From NCBI GenBank assembly GCA_007115705.1, contig QXEO01000240.1, forward strand, positions 1,337,290 to 1,401,289: DNA of 64,000 nt, read 5' to 3'. Under the pieces are notes generated by a model. That model had not been told where the DNA came from. It saw nothing but the letters and a program-made list of their open reading frames with translations, and did no database searches. The translations under genes were made by a program, and so were the position numbers. The stretch is from Dactylis glomerata. Lineage: Eukaryota > Streptophyta > Magnoliopsida > Poales > Poaceae. Shown here piece by piece: positions 42,563 to 52,369 of the stretch. Position 1 is the stretch's first letter. Each line of letters begins with the position of its first letter.

Positions 42563-45075
42563 CGAGTAGGTAAGTGATAACAAAAGAAATAATTTTTGAG
42601 GTGACATGCACCATCACAATCTTGATCATATATGTAAGCGTTGTGAGCTGGGATCAAAGAACTTAAAACATGGGCATGAAAGATATAATCTTGATAATAG
42701 AAACTTAGCAACCATGTTATAACATGAAAATGAACACAAACAAAAGATCATGAAAATGAAACAATGAAAGTCAAACGTGTGTTCAAATCATAAGGAAAAA
42801 CATACAAATGGTTTTCAGCTTGTCCTTCATGGAGAGAAAAACATAAATGCATAGGACACCTTCAAGTTTAAGAGGGCGACTAGATGGAGAGAAAACTTTG
42901 GGACAATGCACATTATACTAAGAATGACAACTATGCTCTCTTAATGGTGCATAAAGGTAGAAGGTGGTGACTCAACATAAAAGTAAAAGAAAGGCCCTTC
43001 GCAGAGGGAAGTAGTGATTAAACATATGCTAGAGCTTTTCATTTGTAAAACAGAGAGATAAAAATTGGTTTTGAGTGGTGGTTGTCTTTGTCAACGACTG
43101 GCAATGGGATTCTTACTATCTTCCATACAAAAATGAAGCAAGTTTTTGAGAGAGAGATTGGCACTTTTGTGCTCTTTTATAAAGCTTGGCACTCCTCCCC
43201 ACCTTTTTCTCTTTCTCAAACCATGGCTAACCGATTCCATCGGGTGCCCACCAACATTCACATACCATGGAGGAGTGCCTTTTTCTTTCTTTCTTTTTTC
43301 CTTTTTTTCTTTTGGGAATAATCAATATGGAAGATAGCAAATCCGACCACTACGTCCCCATGAGCTAAAAACAGTGGCACAAAACAAGAAGTATTTTGAA
43401 GGTTTTTTGAAAGGTAGCACATGAAAATTTACTTGGAATGGCTTTGAAATACCATGCATAGGAATTTATAGTGGACACAATGGCAAACTTGGTTTTTAGG
43501 AGTTGGATGCATGAGTAGAGCTCATACTCAGTACAATGTGAGGGCTAGCAAAAGTCTGGGAGCGACCGACTAAGAGAGCAATAATGGCCATAATCATGCA
43601 AAGCGACAAAGCGACATTAAAAGAAGCATAAGATGGCATCAAAAGTCAAAAACTAAATGATCATAGAGGCTATTGGTGACTTTGTAAGAGTCTAAGATGT
43701 GTGAGCATGCGCCAAGTCAACCCAAATAAAGCATCAAGGAGAAAACCAAAATAATGCTTCCAAATAATTAAAAACAACGCATGATTTTTTCAAAGGCTCA
43801 TTAAGCAATCTCAGTTATTTGAGACAAGTCATGCTACAGCAAAACCACAAAGCATACTATCTAAAAGACATCAAGCATGACTTGAAAAAGCCTAAGCCAC
43901 AGTCTACACAAGCTCCTTCTTGTACCACTTTTTTGCATAAAGCTTTTTCTCTTTTCCAACACCATTTGAAATTTTATAAACACCTCTTTTGATGAAAACC
44001 AATATAGATCAGAGGCAAAAATACACCTTGATGAAAAGATATAACAAGATCTGAACACAAATCAAGGCGAAAAATGCAAGCTAAACGCGGTAGCAGAAAA
44101 AGAGAACACTCGTTGAAGCGATAAGAGTGAAAACTAGAGTGTTCTTGGCAAATGAAAAGCGAGTTCATCTCCTCCAAAAGAAACATGATGTGATCTAACC
44201 ATTTATTGCAGCAAACAAAACAAAACTAATAATGATAACAAAAACAACTGACGCTCCAAGAAAAAAGCATAGTGCATGAAGCAATAAAAATATAGTGTCT
44301 TGAAAGGTGACCTGATTTTTGCCGATGAAGAAGGGGTGCCTCGGGGGCATCCCCAAGCTTTGACGCTTGTACTTCTTGGATATTTCTTGGGGGTTGCATG
44401 GGCATCCCCCAAGCTTGAGCTTTTGTCCATTCTTCAACTCATCTCATCACTCTCCGATCCCTACACTTGAAAACTTCCTTCATACAAAACTAAACACAAA
44501 TCTATTAGCAACATTAGTGTAAGCATAACATAGAATCAACCCTTTTTGCTTCAGGTTTCAACCTAAAACCACCACATATTAAGCATATACTACTGTAGCA
44601 ACTTCCCCAAAAGTTCCGTGATAAAAAAAACTCAAAAAGAAAGCGATAAAGCGGCAAACACAAATATTGACAGAAATCTGTCAAAACAGAACAGCTCACA
44701 AAGGTCGAATTTTTAGAGGGTTTTCTGTTGCTCAAATAAAAAAGTGTTCAACTAACGAAAGTTTGGATATAACCTGGGGCATATGCTCAAGAAATCTCAG
44801 GTACAAAAGATATACAGAGAATGTTCACGAATTTTTACGGTGCAGCACCGAAAACTGTTTCAGGACAGCAACATCCCCAAATCTTACCTCACTCAAATTA
44901 GAGGCTTCTCTTGGCACAACAACGAAATAAAAAGGGTAAGGAGCGGTTATTACAGTAGTAATAACTTCCAAGACTCAAATAAAATAAAAAGTACTGAAAA
45001 GAAAACAATGGGTTATCTCCCAAGAGTGCTTTTCTTTAACGCCTTTGAGCTAGGCGCAGTAATTTGCAAAGATGC
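42563..45075 (-). other. 3' noncoding region of element D
   Basis: Collinear with 37480-40075 of element E, including the D/E-specific module (about 43020-43460) and the internal AAGCTTGGGGATGCC copies (44340-44420, minus strand). No independent gene is present. Confidence 0.75.
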
Positions 45076-45924
45076 TCATGTGGGCGCCATATAAGAGCTT
45101 GAGGCAAAGGCGCCATATAGGAACTGAAAGCAATAGAGAGCATCAAAAAGTAAGTATGGAACACATTTAAATCTAAACCACTTCCTATGAAAAATAGTCT
45201 TGTAAAGAGACAAGTCATAAAAGCGCGAAGCAAAAAGCATAGGAAGGCAAAACAAGTACAACTTCAAGAATTGCAACATAAAGAGGGGAAACTCAATATT
45301 GTTGAGATCCATCAAACCATGTTTCTCTCTCTCATAATAACTTTCAGTAGCATCATGAATATAACTAACAATATAACTATCACATAAAGCATCCCTATCA
45401 TGAGCCACATGCATAAAAGAATTAATACTCACCACAGGAACAATAGTAGTAGGAGCAGATTCAACAGAATAATTGTTCTCATCACCATAATCATCATAAA
45501 TAGGAGGCATATTGTAATCATAACTAATTTTATCCTCAATAGTAGGTGAATTGAAAATATTATACCCATCATCATAACCATCATAAACTAGAGGTTTAGT
45601 ATCATCACAAGCTAAAGAACAGCTATTTCGCAAAGCATATTCTTCAAACATATCATCATAAGAAGGAACATCACATATGGGAGATAAAATATTATCAGAA
45701 CAAACTTTCTCCACTAAAGCTGGGGGGCTAAAAATATCATGCTTAATAAAACCAGCTTCCCCAAGCCTAGACTTTTCTATAGCATTAGTAATAACAGTGT
45801 TTGAAGCATTCATACTAACAACACTATTAGCATGCAAATTAAGCTCCAAAGGTTTTTAAATTTTCTCTTCAAACACTTCATATCTAAACTCATGAAAAAG
45901 ACTAAAGAACTCTTTGTTTTCCAT
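45076..45924 (-). pseudogene. Acidic tyrosine-rich element protein of D, interrupted
   Basis: The start equivalent to that of E is the ATG at 45922-45924, but a TAA at 45856-45858 ends the frame after 22 codons where E has a glutamate codon. The frame is then open for 257 codons from 45849. It includes the same Asp/Tyr-rich middle plus a C-terminal hydrophobic and basic part (LKLYLFCLPMLF, HRKWFRFKCVPYLLFDALYC) that E has lost behind its own stop. The two copies therefore decayed independently. Confidence 0.65.
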
Positions 45925-46036
45925 TAAGCCTAACTAGTGAAAATAAAAACAAGAAACAAAAAGATGTAATTGCAGAATCTAAAGGAAATAACTTCGAGCA
46001 TTCACACAGGAGGATGCGAGTACCTTTTACCTTACC

Positions 46037-46054
46037 TCCCTGGAAACGGCGCCA
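46037..46054 (-). other. Mutated primer-binding site of element D
   Basis: It reads TGGCGCCGTTTCCAGGGA on the minus strand, two changes from the tRNA-Asp type site, consistent with D being older than E. Confidence 0.8.
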
Positions 46055-46064
46055 GAAAAGAGCT

Positions 46065-47581
46065 TGATGTCTATGCACGCGTCTGTTCTTGTAGACAGTG
46101 TTGGGCCTCCAAGTGCAGAGATTTGTAGAATAGCAACAAGTTTCCCTTAAGTGGATCACCCAAGGTTTATCGAACTCAGGGAGGAAGAGGTCAAAGCTAT
46201 CCCTCTCAAACAACCCTGCAATTACGATACAGAAAGTCTGTTGTGTCCCCAACACACCCAATACACTTGTCAGATGTATAGGTGCACTAGTTCGGCGAAG
46301 AGATAGTGAAATACAAGTAGTAGTGATGATTATAAGTAGTAACTATAATATGAAATAAGTATCGCTGTGAGCAAACATGTAACAAAACAGGAAGTAAACG
46401 GTGTGCAATGCTTGAAAACAAGGCCTAGGGATCATACTTTCACTAGTGGACACACTCCCAACAAATATAACATAATTGAACAAATAGATAACTTCTCTTC
46501 ACTATGGTACTCTGAATTACTCTCCTATTGAGTAACACTAATCATTGCGTAGGGCTACGAAGCACTCCTCAAAGTTCATCAAGTACTTGACAAACACCAC
46601 TCATAGAGATATCCAAATCAAATCACAACTCAAGATAGATATTATTGCAACTTAGACCAAGTACTAACACGGTGCACACACTGTCAACATTACACCATGA
46701 AAGGAGGAAAAGATCACTTCAATACTATCATAGTGATAATTATTCTCATAATCCATAAGAGATCACAATCGTAGCCTAGACCAAGTACCACCATGATGCA
46801 CGCACTGTCACCGTTACACCATGGCAGGAGGAAAAGATTACTTTAATAACACACTAGAGTACACATAATGAAGAAGAGTAACATCTACTTATTCATCATG
46901 ATACGAAGCTCACGATCACATAAAGATCACATCATGGGAGAGAGAGGTGAACCACATAGCTACCGGTAGAGCCCTCAGCCCCGGGGATGAACTACTCCCT
47001 CCTCATCATAGGAGACAGCAAGGTTGATGGAGATGGCGGTGAGGTCGATGGAGACGGCGATGGAGACCGATGGAGATGGCTCCGGGGGCACTTCCCCATC
47101 CCGGCAGGGTGCCGGAACAGAGACTTCTGTCCCCCGAAATTCGTCGACAGCGGCGGCAGAGCTACGGAACTCTTTCTGGAAAATTGTCGACCCCCTTAGG
47201 GTTTTCTGTCCCGAGGCTTTATATAGGCGAAGGGGCATCGTCAGAGGGCAGCCAGGGGCTCCTCACACCAGGGTGGTGTGGCCAGGGCCTGGGCCGCGCC
47301 ACCTATGTGTGAGGGCGGCCTCTGGCCCCCCTCCGGCTCTCTTTCGGTCCTCGGGAAGCTTCCGGGCAAAATAAGACTTCAGGAACTTGTTTCGTCCAAT
47401 TCCGAGAATATTTCCTGTGTATCTCTCTGAAACACAAAAACAGCAGAAAACAGGGAACTGGCACTGTGGCATCTTGTCAATAGGTTAGTTCCGGAAATCG
47501 CATAAAAACGCCACGAAGTGTAACGAAACACAAGGCAAATGGTGTAAAAACAAGCTTGGAGCATGCGTTTGAGACGTATCA
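46065..47581 (-). repeat. 5' LTR of element D
   Basis: 1517 bp. Near its outer end, GAGCATGCGTTTGAGACG replaces the expected GAGCATCAAAAATTATAGATACGTTT-type text: a deletion of about 15 bp removed one arm of the terminal stem-loop. Confidence 0.9.
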
Positions 47582-48950
47582 TGCTCCATGCTTGTTTTTA
47601 CACCATTTGCTTAGTGTTTCGTTATACTTCGTGGCATTTTTATGCATTTTTCGGAACTAACCTATTAACGAGATGCCACAGTGCCAGTTTCCTGTTTTCT
47701 GCTGTTTTTGTGTTTTAGAAAAGTTACACAGGAAATATTCTTGGAATTGGACGAAACAAAAGCCAGACGTCCAGATATTTACCGAAGCTTCCAGAGAGCC
47801 GAAGAGGAGACGGAGAGGAGCCACTGGTGGGCCACACCACCAGGGGGCGCGGCCTAGGGCTGGCCCGCGCCCCCCTGTGGTGAGCCCCACCAGGACCACT
47901 TCTGACGACGCCCCTTCGCCTATAAAGACCCCCCGACGGGAAAAAACTAAATACCCGATCACTTTTCTAGAATACATCGCGATCCGCCGCCGCCGTCGAC
48001 CCGAAGATCGGGAGGGTCCAGAAGCTCTTTCCGGCACCCTGCCGGAGAGGGGAATCACCACTGGAGGTCTTCTTCATCGCCATGCTTGCCTCCGGCGCGA
48101 TGAGTGAGTAGTCTACCTTGGACTATGGGTCCATAGCAGTAGCTAGTTGGTTGTCTTCTCCACCATGTGCTTCATGTTTAGATCTCGTGAGCTGCCTTAC
48201 ATGAACGAGATCAGATCCGATGAATATTGGTGTTATGATTGAGTTGATGTACTAAATTTTATCTTATATTAGCTCTATGTTGTTTATGATCTTGCATGCT
48301 CTCCGTTGTTATTAGCTATCTTGGCCGAGTAGTTGCTAGTGACTCCAAGAGGGGGTATTTATGCTCGATAGTGGGTTCATGCCTCTATTTAATCTGGGGG
48401 AGTGACAGAAACCTCTAAGGTTGTAGATGTGCTATTGCTACTAGGGGGAAAACAACATTCATATGCTCAAGGGCATATGCTTTGTTTACATTACACACTT
48501 TGCTTAATGTAGTTATCTGTTGTTCGCAACTTAATACTTGTGGAGTTCTCGGATTGATTCGCCACAAGTGGATTATTAGTCATAGATGCAGTTAGATGGC
48601 GGTCTATGTATCTTGTTGTAATGCCCAGAGTAAATCTCATAGTGATCCTCTCGACATGCACGTTGTCTTTATTCTATCAATTGCCCAACTATAATTTGTT
48701 TACCCAACATGTGTTATTTTATCTTATGGAGAGACACCACTACTGAACTGTGGACCCCGGTCCTATTTCCTCTATATTGCTATCACCTGTTTACTTTACT
48801 CGCACTGTTCACTTTACTCGCATACTATTATCATTTTCCACTCGATACGCTCATTCCTTTGTTTCAAGCAAACCGGTGAGATTAACAACCTCATCGTAAG
48901 TTGGGAACAAAGTATTTGGTTGTGTTGTGTGCAGGTTCCACATTGCCGCT

Positions 48951-50124
48951 TGATACGTCTCCGACGTATCTATAATTTTTGAAGCTCCATGCTTGTTTTT
49001 ACACCATTTGCCTACTGTTTTGTTACACTTCGTGGCACTTTTATGCATTTTCCGGAACTAACCTATTAACAAGTCGCCACAGTGCCAGTTCCCTGTTTTC
49101 TGCTGTTTTTGTGTTTCAGAAGTGATACACAGGAAATATTCTCGGAATTGGACGAAACAAGTTCCTAAAGTCTTATTTTTCTCGGAAGCTTCCAGAGATC
49201 CGAAGAGGAGACGGAGTGGGGCCATGAGGTGGCCACACACCAGGGCGGCGCGGCCTAGGCCCTGGCCACGCCCCCTACATGTGAGACCGCCTCGGTCCAC
49301 TCCTGACGATGCCCCTTCGCCTATAAAGACCCCCCGATGGAAAAAACCTAAGTACCCGATCAATTTTCCAGAACACATCGTGATTTGCCGCCGCCGTCGA
49401 CCCGAAGATCGGGAGGGTCCAGAAGCTCTTCCCGGCACCCTGCCGGAGAGGGGAATCGCCACCGGAGGTCTTCTTCATCGCCATGCTTGCCTCCGGAGTG
49501 ATGAGTGAGTAGTCTACCTTGGACTATGGGTCCATAGCAGTAGCTAGATGGTTGTCTCCTCCACCATGTGCTTCATGTTTAGATCTCATGAGCTGCCCTA
49601 CATGATTGAGATCACCGTTATGTAATTCTACATGTTTGGTTTGTTGGGATCCGATGAATATTGGTGTTATGATTGAGTTGCTATACTGAAATATATCTTT
49701 TGTTATCTCTATGTTGTTTATGATCTTGCATGCTCTCTGTTATTAGTAGCTATCTTGGCCGAGTAGTTGCTAGTGACTCCAAGAGGGGGTATTTATGCTC
49801 GATAGTGGGTTCATGCCTCTATTTAATCTGGGGGAGTGATAGAAACCTCTAAGGTTGTAGATGTGCTGTTGCTACTAGGGAGAAAACAACATTCATATGC
49901 TCGAGGGCATATGCTTTGTTTACATTACACACTTTGCTTAATGCAATTATCTGTTGTTCGCAACTTAATACTTGTGGAGTTCTCAGATTGATTTGCCACA
50001 AGTGGATTATTAGTCATAGATGCAGTTGGATGGCGGTCTATGTATTTTGTTGTAATGCCCAGAGTAAATCGCATAGTGATCTTCTCGACATATCACATTT
50101 ATCTTTATTCTATCAATTGCCCAA
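48951..50124 (+). repeat. 5' LTR of element G, left part
   Basis: It starts TGATACGTCTCCGACGTATC, with TATAAAG near 49322. It is cut by H at CCCAA (50120-50124) and resumes at 57220. Confidence 0.92.
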
Positions 50125-51019
50125 TGTCGGTGTTATGGATACCGGGGTATCCCGGTCCACCTGCTCCTGGGCCACGTCATCGTCCCATCTTCGGAATCAA
50201 CGACCCAAGCTGCGGAGAAGACCCTCACGAGGAGGCGCCTCGTGAGGAGAACGACGACCGAAACTGCTAAGGACCAGAAGACCTCCTCATGAGCCCCCGC
50301 TGGTGAGGAGAGGAAGTACGCCCACGTCAACTCGGCACGTTTGCGTGCAGAGCAAGAAGATAACGGGCAGAAGACCGCGTATCGCCCACGCTACCCCCGA
50401 CAGGGAGGAGACCAACTTTCGCTGTGCCTGCCCAAAGCGGCACAGTGGTTGTTGGCCACCCCCCTAAAAATAGCGTGGACGGTGCAGGGCGCCAGAGGAG
50501 GACGTCAGCTTCCTCCACCCACTCCTGTGGACCGGCGCCACTACCCTACGAAGACCAAGTCTACAGAAGAGCATAGTCTACAGTTGTCCACCCTTCCTTG
50601 GCCATATGTGTGGCAACCCCTTCCCCAAGAAGATAAGGGGAAGGAGGACCTTGGCGCTATAAAAGGAAGGGAGGCCACTCCTTAGAGGGGATCTGATCTT
50701 CTCCAAGCTGCTAGCTGGGCACGCAGGTTCTTCAACCTCTGGCCAGCTAGAGCTTTGTAACCAAGACCTTGTACTCCTCGCGAGGTGTCGCGTTGCAATA
50801 CAAGAAGGCAGGAAGTAGGGGTTTTACCTCACCACGAGGGCCCTGAACCTGGGTAAAGCTCGGTCTCTCTCTCTGCAGTGCGTTGCGCGTTCGACAATCG
50901 AGGCTTCCGTCACCGTGTTTCGTTGCGATCCAAGATCTCACACGTTCAGCCCCCTGCGTTCGAATCTTTGGGTCCGTCGCGTGGTACCCCGTGTTCTTGC
51001 GACACGAAATCCATCGACA
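50125..51019 (+). repeat. 5' LTR of element H
   Basis: It runs from TGTCGGTGTTATGGATACC to AATCCATCGACA. The TATA box is TATAAAAG at 50658-50665. A perfect 10-bp inverted repeat with a 5-nt loop lies at 50223-50247 (CCTCACGAGG / CCTCGTGAGG), and related CTCNNGAG words recur downstream. Confidence 0.95.
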
Positions 51020-51020
51020 T

Positions 51021-51040
51021 TTGGCGCGCCAGGTAGGGGG
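51021..51040 (+). other. Primer-binding site of element H
   Basis: TTGGCGCGCCAGGTAGGGGG directly after the LTR. This is the site type used by Tat/Ogre-like gypsy elements, usually ascribed to tRNA-Arg. Confidence 0.75.
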
Positions 51041-51073
51041 CTGTGGTGTGTTTTCTTCAAGATCAGCTTCGAC

Positions 51074-51514
51074 ATGGGTGACGATCGTCATCACCGTCTC
51101 CGCCTTCGTGCTGTCTATGCAAGCCGTCGCCGAGAACGTCTCCAAGTCCTCGATGGTCTGGAGGCCATTGGAGAGGGTGAGCCAGAGGTCGGCGACCTCG
51201 GCTTTGGGGGCTTCGCGGCGCTCACCGGACCACTTCGACACGCAACATGGCCGCCTCGCTTCAGGCCAGATGTTGGTGTGCGCTACGACGGGTCTTCCGA
51301 TCCCGTGGAGTTCCTGCAGCACTATGCGACCAGTGTTCGGGCGGCTGGAGGCGATGGGCGTGTCATGGCCAATTGGTTCATGATGGCTACAAAGCGAGAG
51401 CCTCGCCGGTGGCTCTGTGGGCTACCTCCGAGGTCCATCTCGTCCTGGAGGGACCTCTGCGAGCGCTTCCTCGACAGATACGCACCTCTGGGACCTGTGC
51501 CAGAGGGTGCGTAG
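51074..51514 (+). pseudogene. Truncated gag of element H (146 aa)
   Basis: From ATG 51074 the frame carries the start of a Tat-type gag domain. It shows W-P-P-R-F then VRYDGSSDPVEFLQHYATS, an AGGDGRVMANWF segment, WLCGLPPRSISSW, and LCERFLDRYAP before the stop. A full gag would be several hundred residues, so this is an N-terminal stub. It may remain only as part of the packaging leader. Confidence 0.7.
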
Positions 51515-52369
51515 GCTTGCGCCATCCTCGGTGGCCTCGTCCCCAGGAGCGTGAGGATTGGGCATGGGGGCTTAAGGAACGTCACCCCCTTGCTTCCGCT
51601 TAGGAAATGGAGTTCTTCATCTGCGCGAGGAGCAAAGTGTAACGGCAACCTCACTCGCCATTAATCCTTTCTAATCTATAGAAACTGCCTGGAATCGTGA
51701 GTCCTGGTCTCACCAGCCTCGCGAGGTCAGCTAATTGCGGCTTAACGCGAACGTGAGTTTTCGCTCGACTGCCTTTTGAGAAAGAGCCGGAGCACGGTGT
51801 CCGCGCTGGGGCCTTCGCCCGCAAAACAGCAGGCCCGCAAAACCCAGAACGGATCGAGCTCTGACCTGGGAAGGGACCCGCTACAGTCACCTCATACGAT
51901 CCATGGTGCTCTCTCCTCTCGAGCGACACTCGCACGAAGGCGCATGAGCGCGCGAGAGTCGCACAATTCGTGTAGATTTCTCCAAGTCTTCTGTTGTCCT
52001 CGTCTGCGGCCTTGTGTTTCTTCTCCTTGGATTGCCTTTGTTGTGTTTGGACGCCTGGGGGGCTGCAGGGAGATAGTCATGTATGCCATTACAGTCACCT
52101 CTGGAGCGCCAGTGCCCGCTAGCCTTGCACCACGAGCTGCATACTAAGCGTTAGGCTGCTCTCCCGCTCGGAGGCTGGCCCCTGAACAGCGTAGAACATT
52201 CCCCAGACAAAGGCGGGACAAGGAAAAATGCGCAAGGGTGTAAATAAGGACGATTTGGCGAACGACGCCTTAAGTACGATTACAACTTAAACTGGCCCAG
52301 CAGGGAAATGTCTGACAGCTGCGAAGTGTGCAGCTAAGCTAGTTCTTCTGGAGGAGGTCTAGGAGGAGC
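51515..52369 (+). other. Noncoding spacer of element H
   Basis: About 850 bp between the gag stub and the 3' end of the antisense gene. No supported frame on either strand. Confidence 0.5.

Larger units (their letters stand above)
34342..47581 (-). mobile_element. LTR retrotransposon D (minus strand), inserted in LTR F and split by E
   Basis: Target-site duplication TGCTC at 34337-34341 and 47582-47586. The 3' LTR is at 34342-35881 and the 5' LTR at 46065-47581. The internal part is 35882-35911 plus 42563-46064, because element E occupies 35912-42557. D carries a tyrosine/acid-rich ORF with an early stop, a mutated tRNA-Asp primer site, and no pol. Its U3 matches that of the A/B/F/G LTRs but its R-U5 does not. 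Confidence 0.93.
34305..48950 (+). mobile_element. LTR F, outermost insertion of the nested stack (split)
   Basis: F is a plus-strand LTR of the same family as A, B and G. Its own bases are 34305-34341 and 47587-48950 (about 1.4 kb of an expected 1.65 kb). Element D occupies the gap and element G interrupts F again at 48951. The rest of F lies beyond the window, so it may be a solo LTR or a full element. A deletion of about 40 bp lies near 48207-48217 between short AGATC repeats. TATAAAG lies near 47921. Confidence 0.85.
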
